This document shows, one piece after another, positions 23,101 to 35,618 of a stretch of DNA of 64,000 nucleotides. The notes below the pieces were generated by a model, which saw only the letters and a program-made list of their open reading frames with translations, searched no databases and was not told the DNA's origin. A program made the translations under genes and the position numbers. Each line of letters begins with the position of its first letter. The first letter of the stretch is position 1. The DNA is from Mariannaea sp. PMI_226 (Eukaryota > Ascomycota > Sordariomycetes > Hypocreales > Nectriaceae). The DNA is taken from contig JANFOG010000002.1 of assembly GCA_024336345.1 (NCBI GenBank), positions 2,666,001-2,730,000 of the forward strand, given 5' to 3'.

Positions 23101-24592
23101 TAGGATATGGATGCTTACTGGAGACAAGCGAGAAACGGCCATCAATATTGCACACTCTGCACGCATCTGCAAACCTGGTTCCGATCTCTACATCCTTGAC
23201 GCAACCAAAGGCGCCATCGACTCGCAACTCGCCGCGCTGGCGGAGGATCTACAGGCTGGCACCATCCATAGCGTGGTTGTTATTGATGGGCAAACACTTG
23301 CTGCCGTTGAGAAGTCGCCAGAGCTCTCATCTCAGTTCTACTCTGTCATGCTGCAAGTCGACTCCGTCATCTGTTGCCGCGCATCTCCCGCGCAGAAGGC
23401 CCTCCTTGTTCGAACTGTTAGAACTCTCCTGAAGACTTACCGTGGTAGCCATCGGCGAGGCCTTACTTTGGCTATTGGTGACGGTGCGAATGACCTAGCC
23501 ATGATTCAGGCCTGTCACGTTGGAGTTGGTATCTCAGGCAAGGAAGGTCTGCAAGCGGCGCGTGTGGCAGACTACTCTATCGCCCAGTTTAGATTCCTCC
23601 AACGTCTGCTCCTGGTTCACGGACGATGGAATTACGTCCGTACTGCCAAATTCATCCTGTGTACTTTTTGGAAGGAGATGTTCTTCTACCTGCCAACAGC
23701 TCAGTATCAGAGATTCACTGGGTACAGCGGCACATCTTTGTACGAGGCTACGAGTCTGACTGTTTTCAACACTCTATTTACCAGTCTCTGTGTGATCTGC
23801 ATGGGGATTTGGGAGCAAGATCTCAGTGCTGAAACACTTCTTGCTGTCCCCGAACTTTACGTCTACGGCCAACGAAACATGGGCTTGAACTTTTGGAAGT
23901 TTGGGAGGTGGATGCTCCTCGGAGCCATCGAAGGTGTTATCTGCTGGAATGGTATCTGGGCGGGATACGGATGGATCTCTCCAGCTGCCCGCGACACGGG
24001 CCTCTACGCCTTAGGTACCCTCACATTCTCGGTTGGAGTTCTTTGGATTAACTGGAAGCTATTGTATGTTTCCCCCTTTCCCCTTTCCCCTTTGCCATGC
24101 GTAATCTCGCGCTGAACCTTGGTTACTAATGATCCCAGCATTTTTGAAATCCACTACAAAACAACCATCGTCATGTTTTGTTTCTTCCTCACCACAATCG
24201 GCTGGTGGGGTTGGCTCTGTTTTCTCGACGCCGTCTACGCTCCGTCCCCCTCTGGTCCTTATGCCATCAGAAACAGTTTCACCTCACTTTTCGGCGCCGA
24301 CGCCGTCTGGTGGTCGACCGCTTTCATCGTGCTAGGACTCCTCGGGCTCTTCGAGATGGTTATGAAGGTAGTAAGGCGACTCTTGCTCATTGCCGGCCTG
24401 TGGGACTGGCGGCCGTGGAAGCAAAGCCGGCGCGGCAGCAAAAATATTGAGGAATGGGACGTTGAGCTCTGGCAGGAGCTAGAACAAGATCCAGATATGC
24501 GCTCGCGATTGAAACAGTTATGTCGAGACGACGTGGTTGAAGAAGAAGATTTAGACATCCAGATCTTTCAACGAGGAGAACACGAAAGATAA
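20136..24592 (+). CDS. DNF3: P4-type ATPase, phospholipid flippase (DNF3-like)
   Basis: Three exons (20136-20528, 20600-24063, 24139-24592) give 1436 residues; introns are 71 and 75 nt with GTATGT donors. P4-ATPases move phospholipids to the cytosolic leaflet of Golgi, endosome or plasma membranes. The N-terminus holds NSIRTSRYTVWDFFPKQLFF, typical of flippases. Motifs in order are ALDGETNLKTKQ (Asp269), DKTGTLTDN with the phosphorylated Asp486, KGADSA (736), TGDKRETAI (971) and GDGANDLA (1091). Ten membrane segments are expected, and the last four fall after about 1110. A long Ser/Arg/Pro-rich insert follows the phosphorylation motif (SPVSPSRPSFASPSRPSFA), and a second, basic insert interrupts the nucleotide-binding domain after KGAD. 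Large inserts there are characteristic of Dnf3, so I prefer Dnf3 to Dnf1/2, Drs2 or Neo1. Intron 2 contains a CCCCTTT tandem repeat. Confidence 0.93.
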
Positions 24593-25224
24593 GACTTATA
24601 AGTTGAGGCTGAGATTGGCATTGGCATCAGCATTTGGCGGTAGAGGGGGGCGGGGGAGAGGTTGACATTGGGCATATTGGCATTGGCATTGGTATTGGCG
24701 TTGGGTTAGCTTGACCTCGGCCTCGACATTCATTTTTTTTTGGAGTTGTGATACCCATTAGACAACAAGTACGGGCTTGTTTCTGGTTTCAAACCTCGGC
24801 ACATGCTACACAGCACTCAACCTTTTTTCAATATTTGTACATACAACACACTCATTCTCCATAGTCTTTACAATAGACGTACATGATAAACTACCTCGCA
24901 TGCCGCATATGTGCAGTTGCTTCTATATCCAAATTGGCCTACATGAACCGAAATTCCACTCATCGGCGTAATTGGGCCGGCGGTTGTCACTGAGTCCCAG
25001 CGTAGGTTGAACTGTCTTATGACCAGGAAACTAGGTTGCTTGAGGAAAGCAATAGACAATTCCACTTCGAAGGTGTGCGAGACAATCATGAGATAATTAT
25101 GAGAATGCAGAGCCCCAATCGTATTCAAAATACCATCCAAGTTACATTAGTATTGTTAGGAGCACATCTCTCCTCAAGCTCCTTTCAGCAGCTCCAACCT
25201 TTTTTCATCCTAAAAGGTTCTGGT
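24593..25224. other. Convergent intergenic stretch between DNF3 and the MFS gene
   Basis: It holds both 3' ends. An imperfect GGCATT hexamer repeat lies at 24610-24710, followed by a T-rich stretch. No gene seen. Confidence 0.6.
24613..24710. repeat. Imperfect GGCATT/GGTATT hexamer repeat in the DNF3 3' flank
   Basis: Several ATTGGC-type units (TTGGCATTGGCATC, then ATTGGCATTGGCATTGG) flank a GC-rich interruption. Likely slippage-derived, in the 3' untranslated region. Confidence 0.7.
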
Positions 25225-27317
25225 TCATGACTTCTCAGCTTTTGCCCCATTCACAATCCCATCCGGCCTCTCTGGTTGATCAGGCTTTTTGCCGATAATC
25301 TCCATGCTCCGGAAAGTAGCCACTACAAGGCTCAATGCCAGTACCAGAATGCCAAAGTTGGTCCAGCCAGCGGCACGAAGGCCCTTGAGCGACGGGTCAT
25401 CCCAGGGCTCAACTGGCCCGACGTTCTGAATGTCTACCCCCCGCGCGGAAGCCATCGCTGACGATTGTACGGCTGTGGCAATGGCGAGAGCAATCGCACG
25501 TCCAAACATGCCCATGGCATTGACAAGTGCACCGCCGACAGCCTGATCCTCAGGTGGAAGCGCTCGTGACGTGAAGAGTGTCAAGCAGGGCCATGCGGTA
25601 TCGGCGCCAGCAACAGACAAGATCATGGCCCAGAGCCCCCAAGCAAAGTAAGATGTAGTAGGTGGGATGGGCACCGCGTATAGCAGTGCGGCAATACAGA
25701 CGCAGATGTGGCCACCTCCAATAATAAAGAAGGTCGGCACACGATGCAGTAGTTTGGCGACAAGAAAGGCGATCAGAAGGCCGCTCACGCCAGTTGGGAT
25801 AAACCTCAGCATAGTCTGTAGGGGGGACAGGCCTTGGAAATCCTGAAAGTAATACGTGGCAAAGATGAGGTAATTGTTGAAGCCCCCAAAAAACAGTCCC
25901 ATAATGGCCATGACGGCGCTGAAACGCCAATTACGAAAGATGGAGATTTTGACGAGAGGTGGACGGTTTGTCTTGTTCTCCAGGTACCACACCCAAAAGC
26001 CGAAAATGACAATAATGAGAAGGGAGACGACGATAAGGGAAGGAATCCAAGGAGTTGACCAGCCGACAACATTGCCCTCGGTCAAAGCAAACATTAGAGC
26101 CAACAACCCAACGGTGATGAGAGTAGCACCAATCCAGTCGACCTGGGCCGTCTTGGCTCTGAGAGTTGCCTGATCATTGGAAGGCGTTGGAGGGTTGGGG
26201 ATAAGGAAGATGCCAGCAACAGAAATGAAGCCAGCCATGATGGCGAGGGCGCCAAAGACCCATTTCCAACTGGCAAACTCTGAAATAAGACCAGAAATGA
26301 GGTTCCCACAGACACTACCGAGGGGTGCACCCGCCGCTGCCAATACACATTAGTGTCTTTCGTCTTATCAATTTATGAGGAGGAGGACAAAGTCACTTAC
26401 CATATGCGCTAAAAGCATAGTTCTTGGCCTTTCCGGGAGGGAATGTGGTTCCAAGGATACCAATGGCGGTTGGAACGTTGGCGGCAGCGCCCTGTTGCAA
26501 ATTCAGGTGTCAGTCAGAATATTGCCCGGATTTCTTGGTTTCATGAAGCATATGTGATAATGACCTACCAAACCATGTAAACCACGAAATAAGTCGAAGA
26601 GAATCTCAGAAGGGAGAAAGGGGTTTACAACACAAGTAATTGTGACCCAGACGGAACCGAGAACAAAGATGAGACGTTTGCCGTAGATGTCGGCAATGCG
26701 GCCCCAGAGCAGCAGGAAGCAGCCGAAGGTTAGGACATAGGAGGACACGACCCATTGCTGACGAGTGTCTGGGATGTCGAGGTCATGGCCAATGTGAGGT
26801 AAGATAATAACGACACTCTGGCCGGCAAGGGTCTAGACACGCGAAGCAAGCAAAGAGACGAGGTCAGCCAGATCTGCATTAGTTACCTTGGTAGGGATTA
26901 CGAAATAACTAAGAGTCAAGAGATAAACGAACATACATTCAAAAACGAAGCTCCGGTAACGGTAGTTACCAGAGCGATGCAGCGAGCCTTAGATAGAGGA
27001 AGGTCGTCAGTTTGTTTTTCATTTGAATTGACGTCATCGCTGGGGTTGATGTTGGAGTTGAGATTCAACTCTTCGTCAGGGCTGCGAGTGTGGGGGTTGT
27101 GGTGGTGGTTGTCGAGGTTGTTCTTGTTCTTGTTCTTGTTGTTAGAGGAGGAAGAAGAGGAAGGGGAAGAATCCTTCGATTTCATTTCGGGCGCCATCTT
27201 CTCGAGATCCGGTGAGAGGTCAATGGAAGTTGCCGGAATAATCCATCCGATCCGTTGCGCCTCCCCTGCCGTACTTGTAGTAGCCGGGGAAGGATCGGGT
27301 TTCTCGCCGGAGGGCAT
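25225..27317 (-). CDS. Major facilitator superfamily transporter, DHA2 (14-TM) drug-efflux type
   Basis: Four exons (27317-26937, 26832-26569, 26491-26401, 26336-25225) join in frame to 615 residues; introns are 104, 77, 64 nt with GTATGT, GTAGGT and GTAAGT donors. A long hydrophilic N-terminus with Ser and Asn/Lys runs (about 1-110) precedes the membrane domain. TM-associated motifs include GASFLNTLAGQSVVIILPHI and GCFLLLWGRIADIYGKR (motif A of the superfamily, after the second helix). GAPLGSVCGNLISGLI in the region of helix 5 resembles the antiporter motif C. Length and helix pattern fit proton-coupled efflux pumps of the DHA2 family, but the substrate cannot be told. No biosynthetic cluster lies beside it, so a general efflux role is as likely as a specific one. 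Poly-Ser/Asn coding may be length-variable. Confidence 0.92.
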
Positions 27318-29987
27318 GTTGGTGGTGTTGGTTGAGTTGAGGCGATGCTAGGAGCTCCAAGAGAGAGAGAGAAACCGTAAAACAAGAACGGAAGAAGTAG
27401 AGAAAGGCAGCGAAGACGACGATGAAGCCCAAGTAATATAGAATAACTATGAAAAGAAGGGCAAAGGGAAACCAAAACAAGAAAGATATACGGTCAGAAA
27501 ATGAAAATAGATTTGAACAATTGAAGCTGTCTTCGCCTGTTCGTTCAGGTCGGTCAAACAAACCGTAGCAAACGCAGTCTCTCGAACCTGAATTCAACGT
27601 GTGATTCATTCACATCAATAAAGTAAGCTGATTAGTTCCCTCTCTCGATGCGGGTTTTTTTTCTTTTTCAGAGACTTTCCAACCCGTTTCACTCGGGAAT
27701 AGCATCGTCGAGGAGTCCAAAAAAAAAAACTCGACGAAAGAGGTAGGATGGCAAGCACGTTTGCACAATATGTACTTGTTGACAACTCTATGTACCATAG
27801 CTTACCTAAATAGTAAAATGACTAGCTTGGCTAGGTAGGGGCCTTTCTCTTTTTATTTGCGAAGAAAAGAGGGAAGAGGGCGGGAGATAAGAAGGCCGCT
27901 TTTCCCTCCGTCTACGGAGTCAGTCCTTGCTTGCACTAAGAAGATGTGGTAGGCCGGTGGCCGATGGCCGATGGCCGGTTGCTGGTGGTGGGTCTTAACA
28001 ACCAACTCTTGTTCTGGACATGGGTATGGAGTAACATTAGATCATTGCTCTCGTAGGAAAGTGAGCGTTGAGGTGTGTGGGAGAGTGGAAGATGACACTA
28101 CATTATATCACGCAGCAGCAGCAATGAGCACGCAATATGTTGTAACATCACAGTGCGTACTGTACCTAACTCACGCCTCTAAAGAAGCGTGAGAGAACGA
28201 GCGGATATTCTCTCGCAAGTCCGACAACCAAGCACTGGAGAGCCCCAATTTCTTTTCACCATTTACAAATGGGATTCTCAATTATCTTCGTGTTACCTAT
28301 CACAACTCTACCTACTATAAGAAATGGCACATTCGCATTTGATGATGGGTGCACTGAATTGGTGATTAGCCTATGCTCTAGGGGTTTTAGCCTGCCGGTT
28401 CTCATAAACCACCCGGGGGTTGAGCTGCCCACGACAGTGCCGCGACCGGATATAAATGGCGGTTCAGTTGTCGATTTCGGTTGTCGATTTGTTAAGTAGG
28501 TAGTTGTGATGTCATCTGTACGATGTACCAAGTATAGAGCAGATAGATAGTAGTAAGTCTCCAACTGCTATCCCAATCATATCGACAATAACAAACATGA
28601 ACATGCAACATGGAACATGAAATACCAGCACACTCTTTAACCTACAAAAGACTTGCCCCGTACCTGGCCTTGAACAATGCCGTCACTCGTTTACCTTGCC
28701 GCCCAACGTCAATTTCTATACCGTTTACACAATACCAAAGTTTTGCCTTAATTAAGTGATTAAGCGAAGTACCAAGCTACATAAACAAGTTGACAAATAT
28801 GTATATATATGTATATATATATGTATGTGTATATATATTTGTATGTATGTATATGTATATATCCACGCTCAATGGCGATGAAAAGTTCTTCATCCAATCA
28901 TTACTCGTCACCTCTGATGCTAGCTTCATCTCAAATTCAACGACAAAGTGCCTTAGTAGTCTATTTGGGAACTAACTATGTCCATGTAATGATGACTTGC
29001 CTGGCATAAAACAACTGAGAGGGTTGTTGTCGACGCAACTCACTCTCCACATCATTACTTATCCTTGTAGCTTAGGTAGTCACTCCTTCAGAGAATGTTT
29101 GAATACAATCGCTGGGAGAGAGGCTTCGCTTTACTCACACCATTCTAATCTGTAAAATCATCAATGAGACAGTAGTTCTTCCCCATTGTCACAACAACTT
29201 CTATTTCACAGTGCACAGAATCACTTGAACTCCATTTGGTCATCTCGTGGCCTACAAAACACTTTCCTCTCCAATATTTTTTATTGATTCATTGGATGTC
29301 GAGCCATGTTAGGCTGCTCAATCTCAATCCGTTTCGTTTGTCCCTTATGCCTGGCGAATTCCTATCCTGCCAATTCACCGGTCCCGGCCATCTTCATGCC
29401 TTCGTCCGTCATTCCCTCTTCCTCCATGTAAAAATAAAAAAAAATACAGACATCGCAATAGGAATCACGTCCACTCCTGAAACCTGTCCGCAAGTGCCCT
29501 CCAATTAACAAATCCCTGGCCGTTGCAACCCCCCCCGAAAAACGACCAAAATCAAGCAAGCAAACGCGTGGGAACGAGCACGCATTCCCATAACAGAGAA
29601 AACTAAAAAGAGACGAATCAGATCTCAGCTGTCCTTCGTCCTTTCCATTGCCAATGCCCCCCTGACTCTTTTGAGGTGATTCTCGAAAAAAGAAACAATC
29701 GTACATGTAGTAGACACATTGAGGAGAGAAGAAATGTCCGCTTTTCCCCTGCGAACCCTAACCAGTCATATTCGTGATTATGTGTATCTCTGTGCCTCAT
29801 CATCTCTCCTCCTCCTCTTCCTCCTCTCCTCCTTCTTCTCCTTCTCCGGTTATCGATGTGATGATAATGATCGAGTCTTGGTGCCCTCCAAAGCTGCTGA
29901 CTCCAGATCTCTGTCTTATCATCCAATCATTCTGGGGCACTAGCGGCCGGAACCAGACCACCTACTTTCCCCCTTTCTACTACCATA
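27318..29987. other. Intergenic: MFS 5' flank and DEF1 3' flank
   Basis: About 2.7 kb. It contains a CT/GA-rich MFS leader, a TATG/TA microsatellite (28799-28861), ACGGAGT at 27914-27920, and AT-rich sequence. The CT-rich region at 29800-29850 belongs to the DEF1 3' flank. No supportable gene. Confidence 0.5.
28799..28861. repeat. TA/TATG microsatellite
   Basis: Interleaved TATATATG and TATG units over about 60 bases. Confidence 0.9.
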
Positions 29988-32900
29988 CTAATGGTAGTTG
30001 CCTCCCCAGCCGCCGCGCTGCTGCTGCTGCTGCTGTTGCTGCTGGTGGTTGCCATAGTAGCCGCCACTGCCGAAGCCTTGGTTGTACGAGCCGTAGGGGC
30101 TGTTACCGTGCTGGCTGTTGCCCGCGTTACCGCCCATGCCATAGGCGTTGCTTCCGTGCAGGCCATGCCCGCCCTGAAGCTGGCTTGGGTATCCACCGTA
30201 ACCGCCCATCTGGGAGTTCTGAGGAGGGGGGAGACCACCCTGAGCAGCGGGGGCGTTGTTAGTAGCAGAACCAGGTCGAGCACCGCCAATGGAAGGAGAG
30301 GGGCCCGACGAGGCCTTGGGGTCGCCGAATGGCTTCAGATCATCGCTCGAAGCTGCCGCGTTGGGCTGGGCTTGGCTGTTGAAAGACTGTCCCTGGGACT
30401 GGAAAGAAGAAGCGCCGCGAGCAAAGCTGTCGTGGACGCTTCCAAAGCTACTGGCGCCCAGTCCAGGCTGGCTGCCGGCCTGGGTGGTGGCGGCACGGCC
30501 ATATTCGCCCAAACCAGAACCACCAAGGCCACTGTCTCGGTGCAGAGAAGACTGGCCAAAGGCAGCAGGCGAGGAAGAGTGGTCGTAGGGGGCGTTAGGC
30601 GAAACTCCGTAAGGTTGGCCATACATACCGGCCTTGCCATACGGGCCACCAAATCCACTGTGTCCATATCCAGAATAGTACTGGTGGTAGTAAGGGTTGC
30701 TATAGTAAGGGTGGTTATAGCCAGGGTACTGCTGTCCGTGAGGCTGCGAGCCCTGGGCGCCAGGCTGTTGCTGTTGCTGGCCCTGCTGTTGAGCTGGCTG
30801 CTGGGAGGGCTGCTGTCCCTGGGGAGGGGGCTGTTGGGCCTGAGTGGGGGGGTTAGGTGTGCTGGTGCCACTGTTCTGGGCATCATTGGTGGTTGCGCCA
30901 AATCGGGGCTGATTGTGTAGGCCGCTCTGGGGATATTGGCTCAGGTTATCAGTCTGGGAAGCTCCATAACCGCCAAAAGGTCGTTGGGAGGGGGCTTCCT
31001 GGTGACCCTGAGCTCCCTGTTGACCATACTGTTGACCGTAGTAGTTGTAAGCATTTCTATCGTTCGCGGTGTAGTAAGATGCGTAGTCACTGGGGGCCGA
31101 GCTGAAAGTACCACCGGGTTGTTGGGGCTGAGTCGTCTGGGCCGGGTAGTTATCGAAAGGAGGCTGGGAAGAGGGAGTAGATTGCTGGGTGAATGGATCC
31201 AAGGGCTTTTGAGGAGCGGTAGAGGCGTCCTGGGCACCACCAGTCTGGCCGAATCGGCCGAACTGTTGGGGGTTCGGGACAGCGGGTTGGGTAGGAGCAG
31301 CAGCCTGAGAAGCAGCGGCAGTGGGAGCTGTATCGTCATTAGCTTCATGATGGGATTATACGTAAAATAATTCTAAACTTACTGCTCAGAGCGGCAATTG
31401 GAGGAACGGTGGCGGTGATAGGCTTCTGAGAGAAAGCCTCTGGGACAGCGGGTTGAGCAACTGGGGGGGGAGCGAAGTTCGTGGGTGGGCGACAGGAGAA
31501 TCGGCCGGGGGCTGAGCTCGAGTCTCAGGCTCCTCGCGGTCTCCATCGATGTCATCCTCGCCCTCGGTCAAGTTGAAAGCGCCAAACTGGACCGCAGCTC
31601 GGTCAACTTCTCGGTTGCCAGGCATGCGCACAGCTTCTTCCTGGTCCAGCACACGTCGCTGGTGATGGTGGTGTGTAGGGGTCCGGGTGGTTCGCTCAGC
31701 AGTGGCCTTGGCTGCTGATGTAGCAAAGCCACTAAGATCGGATCTCTGAGCATGCTGCTGTTGAGCAGCAGAGATGGGCGTGGCAGTAAGACTGGCAGCA
31801 TTCTGTCGGGGATCCCAAGAGTCAGCAGCAGTGCTAGCAGCAGTACCAGTTGGCGGTGGCTTAGAGTCATCAACAACCTGCTCAAGGTTGGTCTCAGTGA
31901 GTTCGTCCTTGGAAGGAGGAAGGGCAACCTCAGGCTCAATCACAGCGACTGGGACGGGAGTAGTAGTTTCAACGACGGGAGTAGTCTCTGTCTCGGGTTC
32001 GATAGGTACAGGTTCAGGCTGGGGTTCGGGTTCGACTGGTTCGGGAGCGGATTCAGGTTCAACAGGTTCGGGGGCGGGGGCGGGGACTGGTTTAGATACG
32101 GGGGCTTCCTTGGGCTTGGGAGGAGGAGCCTTAGGAGCTGTCGACTGTCGCAGCATGCTTGCCCATGTCTTTGCTGGGGGAGCAGCAGGCTTGGGGGTCT
32201 CAGTAGGGGCGGAGATGGCCTGTTCAGGAGTGGTTTCCTTCTCCTCAACGACTTCGGCCTTTGTGTTGCCGCTATCCCAAGCAGATGACTCCTCCGTAGG
32301 GACAGACAGCTGGTGGTTTTCCTTGTTTCGTGCGCCATTGGTAGGGGCGGCAGCGGAAGATCGACCGCGAGCAGTGCGACCTCCACGCTCTGGGGCTCGT
32401 CCACGACCGCGGCCTCCCTCTGAAACAGTACGGCCGCCGCGAGCGGCTCGAGGGCCGGTAGATGATACGTCGGCGTTCGAGGGCGCAGGAGCTGGCTTTG
32501 TGCGGGACGTCTTCTTGGGCTTTGAAACTTCTCCCCATTGGGAGATGGCGCCTAAGAAAAGACATGTTAGCAATTGTTGACTAGGTTACCAAGGTGCGCA
32601 AAAAGCCGTAGTTAGAACAGGCTAGGGAAAGGGAGGGCGTCATGTAGTGGTCTGGCTGGCGCATGGATGCATCAATGGGGATTTTGTGCAATTTGACAGC
32701 GAGATGGGGGGGTGGACAGCGTGCGGTGTGCGACGGCAGTTGGGAAAATGGCCACACGTACCCTCAGCGATACGGGTGACAGCTTCATTCTCATCGCCGT
32801 TCGTCTCTTGGAGAGCAAAGAGAACATCCACCTCAGACCAGTCGGGGAACATTTCGCGAATCACCGAAGTCTTGTCGCCATATTGCTTTCGAAGCTCGCC

Positions 32901-33065
32901 AATGTCGCCGCCTTCGTCGTCGAAAGCTCCAAGGGACTCGTCGGCCTTGTGATCGGCCTTGTCGCCATTGGGTCTGCGGCCGCCTCGACCGGCGAAGCCT
33001 CCTCTACCGCCGCGGCCAGAGCCTCTGCCGCGTGAGGCGGACGACCGTGAGGTCACTTCGGACAT
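29988..33065 (-). CDS. DEF1: RNA polymerase II degradation factor DEF1 (CUE domain), apparent frameshift in exon 2
   Basis: Exons read 33065-32762, 32551-31383 and 31327-29988, with introns of 210 and 55 nt (donors GTACGT and GTAAGT). Def1 promotes ubiquitination of stalled RNA polymerase II. An RG-rich start (RGRGSGRGGRGGFAGRGGR) precedes a CUE domain at about 62-102 (TSVIREMFPDWSEVDVLFAL), then a long Pro/Glu/Ala-rich linker with FNLTEGEDD, and a Gln/Gly/Tyr-rich prion-like C-terminus ending in a CAG/CAA-coded Gln run. The first two exons sum to a multiple of three, but the last exon needs one extra base. Exon 2 as written ends at a TGA at 31388-31386, giving a 489-residue product. One base missing from the C8 run (G8 on the plus strand, 31463-31470) would restore the frame into the splice site and tail. 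I infer a sequencing or assembly indel, or a real slippage allele. Confidence 0.9.
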
Positions 33066-35618
33066 GGAGAAAAGTTTGGAGAGAGCAGTGCTCGACAAGA
33101 AGAGAACAAAACAAGAGTAGCCCGTCAGCTGTCCTCTGCGGAAGCAACAGGCAGGAGGGAAGAAGAGGTCAACGGTGACCAAATGGTGAATCGACAGATG
33201 TGGGTGTCGATGGAAGGAGAGCCAGATGATGGAGAGAGTTGAAGAAGGGTGCTGGGTAAGGGAGAGGAGAAAGAGGCACGAGGTTTTCCCCAGGAGCAGA
33301 AGAAAGGTTCAGGTTACGAAGGTTTTGCCTTTAGCGGCTGGTGGATGGGTTTGTGAGTGGTGACGCCCCGGCAAAACCAAGCCTAGAAAAAGGGCCCCCC
33401 CTTCCTTGGCCACCAGACATGGTACCGCCGACCACGTCGGCTCAGGCGAGGAGAGTACGTACATGATACATGACCCTCCTCGCCGAATGCAGATCCGTCT
33501 CTCACAGACTCCCCAATTACGTGACACAGGGCACACAAGACCACTACCACGACATCTTAGACCAAAGCAAGTAGATAATGTACCTACTACCTACCTACTT
33601 CCTTACCTCAGGTACCCTATCTAGTAGCCACCAGGGTATAGCAGACAGGTACCTACTTCAATGAATGGGGACAATCAAGTCAAGCAAAGTACACAAAGTA
33701 CCTACAATTTTTGTTTTATATTTCATGGCAAATACAGTGCAGCAGTAATTAGTGACAATGAAACTGAGCCCCTGGTCAAACACGTTAGACACCGGTCGCA
33801 GAAACAGTTGGGTGTGAGCAACCCTCGATCAAGGGAATCTACCCCTTGATATCTCATTTGGTCCCTTGTTGGTCCCTTCCTCCAGCAACTTGGGGTAGGC
33901 AGGTACCTGGCATGAGTGCAAAGGTACCTCGCGTCGCCTTCGAGTGGCGCAACGGCGTCGCCGCAAGTGTGTCTAGACATGTTCCATTGCTCCAGTAGAG
34001 ACCTGTCATTTTTGCTCAATTAACACGTAGGTAGTTGCCTGCTTATCCCAGGTACCCCTCTAGCATGTCAGATCAAAGCCAGTCACATCCCCATGATTAT
34101 CAGGGTCACTCTCAAGTTTTTCATCGGGGCTCCCAATGCCATAGGCGCCATCCTGATCTGTAATATCTTCTCAATTGGCGCGAAGTTGGAGTTGAAGTTT
34201 TTATCTGTCAATGTTTCTCAGCAAAGGCTTGAGTGAGGCACTCATGGTTGAATGCTTGGTTGACTTGGTGTGAATTGATGATAGTACGACGTGCATGCCT
34301 CCACTCGCAAGAACTACCATAGAACGGAGCACAGATGCAGTCATTACGTCTTGTGCCCTGCCCCAAGCACGATGATCACGCAAAACCATCTGCGGACAAC
34401 GCAGCAGTTGCAAAAAGCAGCAGTTGAACGATGACGCACCGTGGAGAAATCTGGGCAGAGCAGACAAGGGCCCAGAGTAAGAGATCACGAGGGCAATTCT
34501 CGGTGGAGGGATGACTATGTACTCCATGCTAGGCCTTACCGAAGGTAAGTACCTACCTCGGTACTTTACTTACACTGCGATAACCATCAGCAGTAGTCGA
34601 CTTACTGTATCTCCAACGCACGAAAATTCTCCAACATCAACTTCATTCTTTCATGATTTCATAATGCCCTGGTTTCCCAGGGCGGCTTGCTGCGAGTTCC
34701 CCCCTCCATTTTGAGTCATGTGTAATAAGCGCTATTAACCTGTCACCTATAATTGTACTGCCGTCGACAATTTTGCTTCACCCTGCAGATTGGCGCCAGT
34801 TGTGCATGAAACCAAGTCTTCGCTCCCTCCGCTGCTCTCGTTGTCGCCCTCGCCGAGACACGAACAGAGCCCGTCCTCTCCCTCTTACTCCCTATTCCCC
34901 AATTAAACGGACTATCATGTCCGTTGCCTCTGGCTTTTTTGGCTTTTTCCATGGGAAAAAAGTTTCAGAATAGCCAGCGTATCACGACGTCTGCTGTCTC
35001 TTTTGAAGCCCTTCGCGTGCGGCTAGGTAAGCTATTTCAATCTCGCATAGGTACCTATACCTTGTCGCAGCCACCTCGCCAAGTCTTTACGCCGGATCTT
35101 GATTGTTACTGAAGTTGCAATACCTCCCATCAAGGCCGGATGTTGTACAAGGGGGGTTGTTCTAGCCGTTATGGGAATAGTAATACCCCACTCCAGCTCC
35201 TTGCGTCTTAACTGCTTGCCCCGTTCCCATCTCCCTCCATCTAGACACATCTGATCGCTTGCCAGCCAGAGAGTACGTACTGTGCCAAAGCTCAAGGTAC
35301 CACCCACACCTGGAGGAAGGCTGTGCCACTGAGGCTGAGATATCAAATGGAAATAATGGGTCTCTTCCTTCAAGCCAACCTAACGCCCAATCCCATCGTA
35401 CTGGAAGCATCACATGACCTGAAATCCTGACCCGCAAATGGCCTGAGGAGTCTCGTTGGCCCACGATGGCATCATGAAGCATGGAACATCAGTTCGAGTC
35501 GTCGACTATCCCCGTTCTCTTCACGACCATCCCAAACCGCATCTTCCTTGCTCTTCAACCTGCCTCTTCTGCCCGGCCTACCACTGGTGGTGCCTCCGGC
35601 TGTCTTTAATTGCCCATC
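33066..35618. other. Divergent intergenic stretch, 2.5 kb
   Basis: It holds the DEF1 leader and promoter and the promoter of the gene at 35619. TACCTACC-type words are dense at 33575-33660 and again at 33895-33930 and 34025-34055. Small open frames have no domain or splice support. Confidence 0.5.

Noticed and set aside
29991..30920. 309-codon plus-strand frame rich in Leu, Val and Ala
   Set aside because: It is the antisense shadow of the Gln/Gly-rich DEF1 tail, where CAG/CAA codons read as Leu and Val on the other strand.
31774..32580. 268-codon plus-strand Gly/Ser/Val-rich frame
   Set aside because: Antisense shadow of the Pro/Glu/Ala-rich DEF1 linker; no domain, and DEF1 on the other strand is well supported.
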